Assembly: GCF_904846225.1 (NCBI RefSeq)
Contig: NZ_CAJGZJ010000003.1
Coordinates: 1-64,000, forward strand
DNA from: Psychrobacter immobilis
GTDB lineage: Bacteria > Pseudomonadota > Gammaproteobacteria > Pseudomonadales > Moraxellaceae
Direction: 5' to 3'
DNA length: 64,000 bases
The notes under the pieces were generated by a model that had not been told where the DNA came from, ran no database searches, and saw only the letters and a program-made list of their open reading frames with translations. The position numbers and the translations under genes were made by a program. Positions within the stretch are counted from its first letter, which is position 1. The number at the start of each line of letters is the position of its first letter. This document shows positions 25,218 through 34,739 of this stretch, in pieces.

Positions 25218-28200
25218 ATGACTCTATCTACCATGACACCGTCTAATCGTAACTCATTGCGTACAGCGAAGATATCTGCGTTGTCAGTAGCAATGTTGCT
25301 TATGCAGTCGAATATAGCATTCGCAGCACCCAACTCACTTGTGCAAATTATTGATAATTTAGCAAACGTTGCTTATGATGTAGAAGCGATCAAGCAGCTT
25401 GGTACATCAAACGTAGTGCAAGTAAAATCGTCTGCGCTTCCTGAATATGGGGTTAGTCTAAACCAAGAAACCTTGCGTACCGTCGCTCCCAATACGTTAG
25501 TCAACTGGACTAAAACACTGAGAAACACCAGCTTCAGTGATGAAACTATTGAGCTCACACTGGATGTACCCTCTTCGGTCTCCAATGTCAAAATCTATCA
25601 AGACCTCAACAACAATGGCATTGTTGATAGTGCCGATAACCAAATACTCTTTGATAATTTAAGTAATAAGATCAAACTTGGTCAGAATGAAAGTATGCAA
25701 ATTATCATGCAAGTGTTGTCAGATCCCAATGGAAAAAACGGTGATACTGCCGATATCAAGCTTGATGCCGTCGTACTTGAAGATCCATCAAAGTCATTCG
25801 TGAACGTTGTTGAAAAGATAGTGATCGTTAAGCCTGAGATCAATTTTACAACACCTAAATTTGATGAAAATAAAACATCCTCACAAATCGACGAAGATGT
25901 TTATATTGAAACCAGCTATGCACAGTGTAATGTCCAAACAGACAAGCCAGATCAAGTATGGGTAACCATTAAATCGCTATTGACAGGCGATAAGTACTCA
26001 TTGAAAGGTATTGAAACTGGTAATAATACGGGTAAATATCATCTATCAGCCCCCACGCAAAACAATGCAGATGCGGTCAACGACAAAAAAATCCAGACCT
26101 TGGCAGGTGATACATTGACTGCCAGTTTGGACGCTTGTATTTCTCCTTCTGTGGGTACAGGTGCTGAACAGTTACCGAGCGAATCAGACTTCACAGATCG
26201 TATTAACGATTTAGACACGCAAGCTAATATTGTCAATGACAATCCCAGCTTGGTTGTTACCAAAGAAAGTGACGTCAAGAGTGCTGAGCTTGGTGACTAT
26301 GTTAATTACACGATTAATGTGACCAATAGCGGCAGCTCGACCGCTTATGATGTACAACTAAAAGACGCTTTACCACGTGGTTTCGATTACGTTGATGGTA
26401 GCGTGCGGATAGGAAAAACGGCTGATATCAATCCAGCACAAACCACTGAGTTTAAGGCTGAGGGTAAATATCAGGTGCTAAACCTAGGTAAGATGGCAAA
26501 CGGCGAAAGTAAACAAATTACTTACCGTGTATTGGTCGGTGCCTCATCATTAGGCGGTGACGGTATCAATCGGGCAACTGCGGTGGCGAATAACAGTCAA
26601 GGCCAAAGCGTATCATCAAGAGAAGCACAATGGAAAATTGATGTGGAGCGCGGCGTCATGAATACCGACGGCATCATTGTCGGTAAGGTTTACCATGATA
26701 TCAATCGTGACGGTATTCAACAAAAAGAAGATGGCGAGCTTGGGGTTGCGGGCGTGCGAATCTATATGGAAAACGGTAATTTCATCGTTACTGATCCTGA
26801 AGGTAAATATAACTTCTATGGTGTGAATGCCAAAACTCATGTTTTAAAAGTTGACCGCACCACGCTTCCTAACGCCACCGAAATGGTCACACAAAGCAAT
26901 CGTAATGCTGGCGATGCTGGCAGCCGCTTTGTTGACTTAAAGTATGGCGAATTGCATCGTGCTGACTTCGGTATTGTCGGCGGTATGGGTGATAGTACTG
27001 AGCGCTTAAATGCAGAACTGGTTGCTCGCAGTAAATCAGTAAATGCGAAGAATGACACGCTTGAGCAAGCAGTAAAAACAGAACTAACGTTAGAACCTGA
27101 CTACAATAAAAATTCTGATGATAACGTTGACGCCAACGGCTGTAATATCAATGGCGATCTAGACTTTGGTAACAACTGTGACTCCGCTATCGTCAACGAA
27201 ATGGTCAGTCCAGCAGCCAATCGATTAGATATGGCCGTGACTACCATCGCCCCACCAGTAGAAAAAGAGCTTGAAGAATATTTAAAAGAAGTGGCTAATA
27301 ATGAAGTTGCTTTTATCAACCTAAATGAAGGCCAGCAGCTAAGCACTTATAAGCAAATGGTACAGGTACAAGCGCCACTTGGCTCAGTATTTACACTTTA
27401 TGCCAATGGTAAAGCCGTATCAGAGCAGCAAATCGGCAAAACTGCTGAACAAAAAAAGCAAAATGTGACTGCTTTTGATTACTACGCCGTTGACCTACAA
27501 CGTGGCTCTAATACTTTGCGCGGTGTGGCTACTGATATTAATGGCAAAACTATCTCTGAGCAGACGATTAAAGTCTTGACGCCTGACAGATTGCAAACGA
27601 TTGATTATCGTACTCAAGCAAAGTTAGTAGCAGCAGATGGCATTAGCGAATATCAGATCATTATCAGCTTAAAAGATCTTGATGGCCGCCCTTATATTGC
27701 TTCAACGCCGATTACGATTGATACTAATATCGGTCGTATCAACCTTAGTGATGGCAGTAAAGATCAAGCTGGCACCCAAGTCATCGTTTCTGGTGGCGAG
27801 TTACTGATACCAGTCACGGCCCCAATCGTACCGGGCAAAGGTGAGATGGTCATTAATACCGGCAATAGCAAGCAAGTCATTCCATTACAATTTACCGCCC
27901 AATTGCGTCCTTTAATAGCAGTCGGTATCGTTGAGGGTGCCATCTCCCTTAAAAAATTCGATGGTGGCAGCATCACTGACGCTCAAGGTGCATTCGAGCA
28001 AGAATTAAATGATGTTGCTGGCAATGATGCCTCTGGTCGTGCCGCTATGTTCCTAAAAGGCAAAGTACGCGGCGACTATTTATTGACCCTAGCTTATGAC
28101 AGTGACAAAAAAGGCGAGCGTTTATTCCGTGATATCGATCCTGGCGAATACTATCCTGTGTACGGCGACTCATCGGCTAAAGGCTTCGATGCACAGTCTA

Positions 28201-30521
28201 CCAGCAAACTTTATGTGCGCTTAGATAAAGGTCGCTCGTTTGCGATGTATGGCGATCTAAAGACTCAAATTGATAATGATGAAGGCATAAAACTTGGTCA
28301 ATACAACCGTACTTTGACTGGTGCAAAAGCGCAATTTGAAGATAACAATACTCGAATTACTGCTTTTGTAGCAGAGACGAGTACTAGCCAGCGCGTCAAT
28401 GAAACTCGGGGTTTAGGTATTTCAGGCCCTTATCCATTGGCAGAGAACTTTGATGCCGTACTAGAAAACTCAGAGATTATTGAAGTAATCACTCGTGATG
28501 CCAATAACCCCGGCTTGATCGTCAGCCGCAAAACGCTTACCCGTTTTGCCGATTATGAGATTGATCCTATTAGTCGCAGCTTATTCCTAAAAGCGCCTAT
28601 TGCTAGCCAAGATTTTGATGGCAACCCTATCTATCTACGTGTCACTGTAGAAGTAGACGAAGGCGGCGAAGAGTATTTGGTTGGCGGTATCGCAGCTAAG
28701 CAGCAACTGACCAACAAAATCGCTATCGGTGGTAGTTATATCAATAGTGATGATCCATTGAACAAAGAAGAGTTGGCTAGTGTGAACAGCGTCATCAAGT
28801 TTAATGATCAGCTAAAACTAGTCGCAGAATATGCAATGAATAAAGCTGAAAACCCAAACTTTCAGCCAAGTAATCAAATTAACACGACAGAATTAGCAGG
28901 TAGTGACGTTAAAGGCAATGCGCTACGTCTTGAGCTTGAATTTGATAACCAGAAAAATACTCGCGCCAAAGCTTATTATAAAGACACGGACCAAGGTTTC
29001 GTGACTGGCGCCTCACCGCAAACGGCTGGCCGTGAAGAATCTGGTGCTGAGCTTACTCATTTAATTAATGATAAAAAAACCGCCCTAAAACTTGAAGGCG
29101 TACGTACTAAAGATCATACGACAGATGCTAGCCGCGAAGGTGTCTTAGCCAGTATTGAACAGCGCTTGAGTACCAATATCGTTGGCGAAATTGGCGTACG
29201 CTACTACAAGCAAGAAGCCACTGCTGCCTCACGCAATATCCAAGCTGCAACAGATGTCGTAGATATTACAGATAACACTATCTTTAACGATGATATCATC
29301 AACCAGTCAGCGCTTAATAATGTCAACAATGCTGAAAAAGATCTCGAAGGCACCACAGCTCGCGCTCGTATTACTGCACGTTTACCCAAGCTCAATAATT
29401 CTCTAGTATTTGCAGAGTATGAGCAAGATATAGACAACGGTAATCGTAATGCAACCTCTATTGGCGGCGAGACGCCATTAGGTGATTTAGGTCGTTTGTA
29501 TGCTCGCCATGATTTGATCAATAGCTTATCTGGCAGCTACGGTTTGGATGATACTGAAGAGCGTCAACGTACGGTATTTGGTTTTGATGCCAATTACATG
29601 AAAGACGGTAAAGTCTATAGCGAATACCGTATGCGTGATGCGATTAGCGCCCGCGAAGCTGAAGCAGCTATTGGTCTAAAAAATAAATGGTACGTTCAGA
29701 AAGGCCTAACGGTAAATACCTTATTAGAGCGTGTTGAATCGCTGGAAGGTGAGGAAGATAGTACGGCAACTGCAGCTGGCGTTGGTGTCGAATATCTAGC
29801 AAAAGAAGATTACAAAGCCTCTGCCCGTCTTGAGAAGCGTTGGGGTGAAACCAGTGATACGGTATTAGGCAGCGCTGGTATTGCTTATCGCTATACCAAT
29901 GAAGTCACGTTGCTGGCCAAAGACATCTATTCTCAAGTAGCCTATGATGATGGCGATCGCACTATTAACCGTTTTCAACTTGGCGCCGCTTATCGTGATT
30001 ACGATAGCAATCGATTAGACATGCTAACGAAACTTGAATATCGCTTGGATGACAACAATACCGGCGATGATGCTTATCAAAAAGACACGGTTGTTTGGTC
30101 ATTAAGTGGTAACTATCACCCAACACGTCCATTGACCTTGTCTGGTCACTATGCTGGTAAGTACACGCAGTTTGATGCCGATAATACCAGTAGCGATAAT
30201 ACGGCTCATGCGCTTTATACACGCGGTCTTTATGATATCAGTGAGCGCTGGGATGTAGGCTTGCAAGCAGGTACTTATTGGAACAAGCAGGCAGAGGATA
30301 TGTCTTATATGCTTGGTGCTGAAGTGGGTTATAGTCCGATGACCAACCTTTGGTTATCATTAGGTTATAACTTTATGGGCTTTGAAGACGAGGACATCGC
30401 TTATGATGACACCACGCAACAAGGCGCTTACTTTAGATTACGCTTTAAATTTGATGAAGATTTATTCAAGCGTGCAAACCTGCGTAAAGATAAAGGTCTG
30501 ACGACTGATCCTGAGTTATAA
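25218..30521 (+). CDS. Large outer-membrane barrel protein with DUF11 and SdrD-B-like modules
   Basis: The frame is open from a TTG at 25203, but the ATG at 25218 follows GGATAAG and leads into a signal sequence (cleavage near AFA), giving 1767 residues. Order seen: an Ig-like region with a calcium-type loop DLNNNGIVDSAD near residue 129; a DUF11 repeat (NPSLVVTKESDVKSAELGDYV) near 343; an SdrD-B-like module (GKVYHDINRDGIQQKEDGELG) near 488; a large extracytoplasmic segment; and from about residue 950 to the end many alternating amphipathic strands ending YFRLRFKF, typical of an outer-membrane barrel. It is the largest gene here, 117 bp after the preceding surface gene. A role in anchoring or exporting the DUF11 proteins is an inference. 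Confidence 0.83.
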   Translation: MTLSTMTPSNRNSLRTAKISALSVAMLLMQSNIAFAAPNSLVQIIDNLANVAYDVEAIKQLGTSNVVQVKSSALPEYGVSLNQETLRTVAPNTLVNWTKTLRNTSFSDETIELTLDVPSSVSNVKIYQDLNNNGIVDSADNQILFDNLSNKIKLGQNESMQIIMQVLSDPNGKNGDTADIKLDAVVLEDPSKSFVNVVEKIVIVKPEINFTTPKFDENKTSSQIDEDVYIETSYAQCNVQTDKPDQVWVTIKSLLTGDKYSLKGIETGNNTGKYHLSAPTQNNADAVNDKKIQTLAGDTLTASLDACISPSVGTGAEQLPSESDFTDRINDLDTQANIVNDNPSLVVTKESDVKSAELGDYVNYTINVTNSGSSTAYDVQLKDALPRGFDYVDGSVRIGKTADINPAQTTEFKAEGKYQVLNLGKMANGESKQITYRVLVGASSLGGDGINRATAVANNSQGQSVSSREAQWKIDVERGVMNTDGIIVGKVYHDINRDGIQQKEDGELGVAGVRIYMENGNFIVTDPEGKYNFYGVNAKTHVLKVDRTTLPNATEMVTQSNRNAGDAGSRFVDLKYGELHRADFGIVGGMGDSTERLNAELVARSKSVNAKNDTLEQAVKTELTLEPDYNKNSDDNVDANGCNINGDLDFGNNCDSAIVNEMVSPAANRLDMAVTTIAPPVEKELEEYLKEVANNEVAFINLNEGQQLSTYKQMVQVQAPLGSVFTLYANGKAVSEQQIGKTAEQKKQNVTAFDYYAVDLQRGSNTLRGVATDINGKTISEQTIKVLTPDRLQTIDYRTQAKLVAADGISEYQIIISLKDLDGRPYIASTPITIDTNIGRINLSDGSKDQAGTQVIVSGGELLIPVTAPIVPGKGEMVINTGNSKQVIPLQFTAQLRPLIAVGIVEGAISLKKFDGGSITDAQGAFEQELNDVAGNDASGRAAMFLKGKVRGDYLLTLAYDSDKKGERLFRDIDPGEYYPVYGDSSAKGFDAQSTSKLYVRLDKGRSFAMYGDLKTQIDNDEGIKLGQYNRTLTGAKAQFEDNNTRITAFVAETSTSQRVNETRGLGISGPYPLAENFDAVLENSEIIEVITRDANNPGLIVSRKTLTRFADYEIDPISRSLFLKAPIASQDFDGNPIYLRVTVEVDEGGEEYLVGGIAAKQQLTNKIAIGGSYINSDDPLNKEELASVNSVIKFNDQLKLVAEYAMNKAENPNFQPSNQINTTELAGSDVKGNALRLELEFDNQKNTRAKAYYKDTDQGFVTGASPQTAGREESGAELTHLINDKKTALKLEGVRTKDHTTDASREGVLASIEQRLSTNIVGEIGVRYYKQEATAASRNIQAATDVVDITDNTIFNDDIINQSALNNVNNAEKDLEGTTARARITARLPKLNNSLVFAEYEQDIDNGNRNATSIGGETPLGDLGRLYARHDLINSLSGSYGLDDTEERQRTVFGFDANYMKDGKVYSEYRMRDAISAREAEAAIGLKNKWYVQKGLTVNTLLERVESLEGEEDSTATAAGVGVEYLAKEDYKASARLEKRWGETSDTVLGSAGIAYRYTNEVTLLAKDIYSQVAYDDGDRTINRFQLGAAYRDYDSNRLDMLTKLEYRLDDNNTGDDAYQKDTVVWSLSGNYHPTRPLTLSGHYAGKYTQFDADNTSSDNTAHALYTRGLYDISERWDVGLQAGTYWNKQAEDMSYMLGAEVGYSPMTNLWLSLGYNFMGFEDEDIAYDDTTQQGAYFRLRFKFDEDLFKRANLRKDKGLTTDPEL

Positions 30522-30562
30522 TATCGCCTTTATGACAATGCAAGCGTCCTGTGCACTTGCAT

Positions 30563-30647
30563 TGTCATTCGGTGAAAAGCAATATCGATACATCACGCAT
30601 TGATAGAAGCAGTACCGTAGCGTTTTTAGGGCATTTTGACTGTATCG
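30563..30647 (+). repeat. MITE-like element, internally deleted copy
   Basis: The left portion TCGGTGAAAAGCAATATCGA matches the left end of the copies at 13129 and 52513, and AAGCAGTACCGTAGCG plus TTTTGACTGTAT match their right end. The central hairpin with GCTTGCTGTG and CAGAGGC is absent, leaving about 85 bp. Confidence 0.65.
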
Positions 30648-30734
30648 CTTGGTACGACAGACACATTTCAATAAATCATCATATTCAACGCCATCATATT
30701 AACCTTCATCTGCTTAATACAAGGTTTTTACCTC

Positions 30735-31505
30735 ATGTCTCATTCTATTCTCAAAGCAGGTATTTATAAACAATCTGCTTCTACCTTGTTATCAGCCGTT
30801 TTTTTACTGACATCAACGCTACTCACACCTGCTTTTGCTAAAAGCAACGATATAGCGCAAATGACAAATGTAAAGAATGACACTTATCACTGTGCTGACT
30901 CTCAAGCATTGTCTCACCGCTCAAAAAATCAACGCACGATGACGTGCATGCTGACACATTTACAAGATTATCAGCAAAAAAACATGACTGCTCGTCAACA
31001 ATATTTTGCCTATAAAGCCCAAGCTTGGCTGAACTATGCCATTCATAAAGAAAGTATGAATAGTCGCTCCTCTACGAGTTTATATGCCGCAAAAAATGCA
31101 GAAACTATCTTGGTAGCATTAAAAAATGGTACAGAGCAAGATCTGACTCTTATTCAAGATATACCATCAGACTCTGCTCTAATGCGGCCTGATCTATGGG
31201 CGACCTTGAGTGCGCTTAAGGATAGTAATGGTATAGAATCGGCACCACGTGAGATTGCCTTTAGCGAGGTTGCTCTCATTTGGGCAGCGACTAACCAGTG
31301 TGAACGTGGTCGGTATGAATCTGGTATTCATTTTCGCATGGCAGATCGCTGGCTTGAACAAGCGCGCGAAGCTTACGTCAATGCGCATGATTCGCAGACC
31401 AACGTCAATTTAGAACAGTTAATCGTCCGCTACTACGAGCAATACGCTCCTTTAAGTGCAAGCGACGATGTTTGTCACGGGCAAGTATTAATGCGAAATC
31501 TTTGA
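30735..31505 (+). CDS. Secreted protein of unknown function, end of surface locus
   Basis: The 256-residue protein has an N-terminal signal peptide (hydrophobic STLLSAVFLLTSTLLTPAFA, cleavage after AFA at about residue 35). The mature part is mainly helical and contains four or more cysteines (HCADS, MTCML, NQCERGR, DVCHG) that could form disulfides. The spacing of helices (ARQQYFAYKAQAWLNYA, EIAFSEVALIWAATN) resembles the periplasmic partner proteins sometimes found beside OmpA-type genes, but no family was recognised with confidence. It lies 213 bp after the barrel gene on the same strand and shares its terminator region. Function unknown. Confidence 0.75.
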   Translation: MSHSILKAGIYKQSASTLLSAVFLLTSTLLTPAFAKSNDIAQMTNVKNDTYHCADSQALSHRSKNQRTMTCMLTHLQDYQQKNMTARQQYFAYKAQAWLNYAIHKESMNSRSSTSLYAAKNAETILVALKNGTEQDLTLIQDIPSDSALMRPDLWATLSALKDSNGIESAPREIAFSEVALIWAATNQCERGRYESGIHFRMADRWLEQAREAYVNAHDSQTNVNLEQLIVRYYEQYAPLSASDDVCHGQVLMRNL

Positions 31506-31524
31506 ACGCTTTAAAAAACCAATA

Positions 31525-31553
31525 AAAAATCCGACATTATATGTCGGATTTTT
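31525..31553. terminator. Bidirectional intrinsic terminator
   Basis: ATCCGACAT / ATGTCGGAT form a 9-bp stem with a TAT loop, extended by flanking A and T runs on both sides. It lies between convergent genes ending at 31505 and 31583 and can serve both. Confidence 0.9.
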
Positions 31554-31582
31554 ATTGGCTACACGCTTGTAAGAAATCTAAA

Positions 31583-32275
31583 TTAACGATTTTTACGTGG
31601 CAGCTTCTCTGGTAAATAACAACGTAAATAAGCGATGAAGGCGGTATTCGCTTCTTGAATATAGTCATTAGTGATACTTTGATGACGGCGATAAGACAAG
31701 GTGAATATAGCGTTAACAATACTATAAGCAACTAACAAAGTGTCTTGAACGTCTTCAAAGTTTGGCATCTCATAGCGCTCTGACAAACGTTTGTAGACCA
31801 AGTCAACAATCTGATGGTCCATATCTTCCCCAAAGCTATCACCTTCAAAGTCAGGTGTATTGGTATCATAAATGAGCTTTGCTTTGGTTTCGTCTTTATG
31901 GAATATCGTCACGCATTGGTCGATAAGCGCCGTTAAGTACCCCTGCCATCTGTCATAATTTCCGACATCAACTGTTTCTACCATCTCCAATATTTCAATA
32001 GCATTCAAAAAGCGTAATGCTAAAAATATTGCTTCGATGTTAGGGAAAAAGTGATAAGCAGAAGCTCTTGGGATGCCCGCCTCTTCGCAGACAGCAGCCA
32101 AGGTAATGTCATTAATAGGTTGTGTTTCACTTAACTTTTTGGCACCGGCCAAAAGTTTTTGACGACGCGCACGACCTTGTTGGCTGGTAAATTTAAACTT
32201 ATTCGGTACCAGTTTTTTTGCCAGCTCAGAGTCTACTAACACATCTTCAATTTTTTCGTCTTTATTTTCGCTCAT
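31583..32275 (-). CDS. TetR-family transcriptional regulator
   Basis: The 230-residue protein has an N-terminal TetR helix-turn-helix at about residues 45-90, with TLAAVCEEAGIPRASAYHFFPNIEAIF matching the TetR/AcrR signature. The C-terminal region is a divergent ligand-binding helical domain. A short charged N-terminal arm precedes the DNA-binding domain. It is transcribed away from the gene at 32513 and convergent with the surface locus; the 237-bp gap upstream has no other gene. The target is not evident, though regulators of this type usually control a neighbour or themselves. Confidence 0.88.
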   Translation of the reverse strand: MSENKDEKIEDVLVDSELAKKLVPNKFKFTSQQGRARRQKLLAGAKKLSETQPINDITLAAVCEEAGIPRASAYHFFPNIEAIFLALRFLNAIEILEMVETVDVGNYDRWQGYLTALIDQCVTIFHKDETKAKLIYDTNTPDFEGDSFGEDMDHQIVDLVYKRLSERYEMPNFEDVQDTLLVAYSIVNAIFTLSYRRHQSITNDYIQEANTAFIAYLRCYLPEKLPRKNR

Positions 32276-32512
32276 TATAAGTCTCTTATTATTACACCCT
32301 ATTTTATAAAAACAATCTTCACTAGAGAGTACTCCTCCTAAACCGAAGGATTACTTCCTATTATCCAGTAGTGTAGAGTTGATACTAACGCTACTAAAAT
32401 CCATGAAGAGGCATCATAAACGCTTATATACTATCAAGCAAGGGAGATAAATGGGTTAAAAATAACGTACCGATCAACACTTTAATAGCATTGATCATGC
32501 AATGTAATAAAA

Positions 32513-33541
32513 CTAATCATTCAATTTAATTTTCGCTCTTATAATACCATGATCAATGACTCTATCTGCATAATCCCACTTTAAATGGTCATTAAAATAG
32601 TCGACACGTTCAACCCGACCGAGCGAAAACTTGCTATCAGGCAAAAACTCTTCTGACACAAACAATTGATCAATTACTTCTGGCATACCTTGATATATAT
32701 GGGTATAGGCCACATCTTTCATCCAACCATAATGCGATTGTATACGAGCCGCGTCAAATAATGCGACGTCACGCATACTCTTATCATAGTTGATTTCACC
32801 AGTTTCAGTCATTAGTTGCGTGGTCACGCTACCAGTGACGTCATTCATATCACCTAACAAAATCAATGGTTCACGAGTATGGTGTAAGCGCTCAATAATA
32901 GACAGGCGTATAGATGCTGCTTCTGCGGCGCGCATACACAAACTGCGAAGTTTGGCACGGACTCGAATGTTTGGATCAGCCATGTCTTCTAGTAGATTGC
33001 CATTGTCATCACGCAAGAAAAAAGCGCGTTTGCTTTTTAGGTGAGCGGTAACAATCGTAATTGGCTGGCCATATGCATCAACACGTAGAACCAATGGCGG
33101 ACGATTAAAACGCTGATAAGCACCAATATCAGGGATATCAATCACAGCGCTTGGCACAATATCTTCCAATAAACTGGTTTCTAATTGCTCAAAGCGACTA
33201 ATAATCCCGACAGCAGGCGTACCCTGTGCTCCCATCCCTTGCGTATACGGACTCGCACTATCATTGCTGGCCAACGGCACCACAACCTGCTCAGCCTTGA
33301 ATCCTAACGATACAGCAAGTGCTTCAAGCGACTCGCTGTCCCATACTTCTTGTACTGCAATGATATCAGCATGTGCCTTTGCTAATAAATCAGTAATGCC
33401 ATGCAGTTTATGCTCATATTCATGCTGACTGTAAGCAGGCGCATTTTTATAATAAATACGATTCGGATTAGCAAAGTTGAGTAAATTGGCAGTCGCAATA
33501 TAAAACTGTTTTTGACTGCTGCTATTAACATTACTAGTCAT
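32513..33541 (-). CDS. Endonuclease/exonuclease/phosphatase-fold protein
   Basis: The 342-residue protein carries the metal-dependent phosphodiesterase fold: TANLLNFANP at the N-terminus, DIIAVQEVWD near residue 62 with the catalytic Glu, IVTAHLKSKR near residue 165, LLGDMNDVTG near residue 230 and DHGIIRAKI at the C-terminus, matching the motifs of the family that includes exonuclease III and phosphatidylinositol phosphatases. There is no signal peptide, so it is probably cytoplasmic. Its specific substrate (DNA, RNA or phospho-lipid) cannot be told. It is an isolated gene with 237 bp before the TetR gene. Confidence 0.85.
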   Translation of the reverse strand: MTSNVNSSSQKQFYIATANLLNFANPNRIYYKNAPAYSQHEYEHKLHGITDLLAKAHADIIAVQEVWDSESLEALAVSLGFKAEQVVVPLASNDSASPYTQGMGAQGTPAVGIISRFEQLETSLLEDIVPSAVIDIPDIGAYQRFNRPPLVLRVDAYGQPITIVTAHLKSKRAFFLRDDNGNLLEDMADPNIRVRAKLRSLCMRAAEAASIRLSIIERLHHTREPLILLGDMNDVTGSVTTQLMTETGEINYDKSMRDVALFDAARIQSHYGWMKDVAYTHIYQGMPEVIDQLFVSEEFLPDSKFSLGRVERVDYFNDHLKWDYADRVIDHGIIRAKIKLND

Positions 33542-33601
33542 AGATAACCTATTATTATTTTTGACGATCGATTGTATTCTAGAAGTTAAATATACAGCAA
33601 A

Positions 33602-33631
33602 AAGCTCCCAAAGGCATCTTTGGAAGCTTTA
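33602..33631 (-). terminator. Intrinsic-type terminator after glycine-zipper gene
   Basis: On the minus strand AAAGCTTCCAAAG and CTTTGGGAGCTTT form a 13-bp stem with one T-G wobble around a four-base loop, followed by TTTGCTG. It lies about 150 bp after the stop of the gene at 33785. Confidence 0.65.
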
Positions 33632-33784
33632 AAATAGCATAAATATGGTCTATTTTATCTAGTAACAAGACAATATCTACAATCAAAATAATTCTAGTGA
33701 TAAGACAGTAATATTTTGTATTATTAAATTACCTAAAATACATTAATCATTATCTCTGCTTAATTATTTTGAGACGAATCCTCA

Positions 33785-34465
33785 TTACGATAAACGGTTC
33801 CATGCATCAGCAGATGCTCTACGTGCCTCATTCCATTCCATCCGTGATTCACCTTTCACTTCATGCCAAGAACGCTCTAGTTCTGCTTCATGATCTTCAA
33901 AACGTGCATCAGCAGGATAGCGTGCGCGATTGGCGTAACCTACCGCATAGGCAGGATGTAGATCTCGATCGAAGTCATGACCTTCTTTATAGTAATCAGC
34001 ATTTGCATGCTGTGCGCGCCAATAGGCTTCTTCACGTGTTGGGTCAATAGCTTCCGCTGCTGCATGTCCTGCGCCGCCGCCAACGATTGCGCCAATAGCG
34101 CCACCAATTAAAGTCCCTAATGGACCTGCCATCGTACCGATAGCGGCACCTGCTGCTGCCCCGCCTAAACCACCGATACCAGTACCTACTGGATGCGAAC
34201 CTGGTTCACCTGTGATAATATCAGCATTTAGATCTTTTTTTGTCTCTTTAGACATATGCTTTACATCATTGCGATCAATAGCATCATGGTCATTAATCAT
34301 GTTGTCATCATCGTGTCTAACCACTCTATTGCCATCAATTATCTCATTATTACCCGTTACTCGGCGTTCGTTATCGTCAATAATGCGCTCTCTATCGCCT
34401 ACTTCAAGATAATCGTCAGCAATTATACGGTCTTTAGGATCTGTAATACGGCCATCGTTATTCAT
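33785..34465 (-). CDS. Glycine-zipper protein with acidic flanks
   Basis: The 226-residue protein has a strongly charged N-terminal third (many Asp/Arg/Asn), a central hydrophobic glycine zipper at about residues 94-130 (GIGGLGGAAAGAAIGTMAG, then LIGGAIGAIVGGGAGHAAAE) and a C-terminal third rich in Tyr, His and charged residues. Glycine-zipper proteins often insert into or associate with membranes and some are envelope stress proteins. There is no signal peptide, so whether it reaches the membrane is unclear. The pattern resembles predicted stress-induced glycine-zipper proteins of Moraxellaceae. Function is unknown. It is separated by 275 bp from glpK upstream on the same strand. Confidence 0.75.
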   Translation of the reverse strand: MNNDGRITDPKDRIIADDYLEVGDRERIIDDNERRVTGNNEIIDGNRVVRHDDDNMINDHDAIDRNDVKHMSKETKKDLNADIITGEPGSHPVGTGIGGLGGAAAGAAIGTMAGPLGTLIGGAIGAIVGGGAGHAAAEAIDPTREEAYWRAQHANADYYKEGHDFDRDLHPAYAVGYANRARYPADARFEDHEAELERSWHEVKGESRMEWNEARRASADAWNRLS

Positions 34466-34739
34466 AATATTATCCTTAAATTATTGTTATATATTGGAAT
34501 TGCTTAAAGCCAGTTAATTAGCCAATCAAATAGCTAAATAATTGGAAGTGTTGCTTAATTCATCTAAAGTATAAGAATTTATCGGTAAGGACAGATAGAC
34601 CGATTATGTAAGCTGTGTCCGAATTACGATTATCTTGCGTTACAACCTGTATCTTTCTGAAAATTTTGTGAGATAGGCGGATACTTTAGGTAATTTTTAA
34701 TTGAGTTATCATAATATTCAGGCGAATTTTCTCCAGCTT

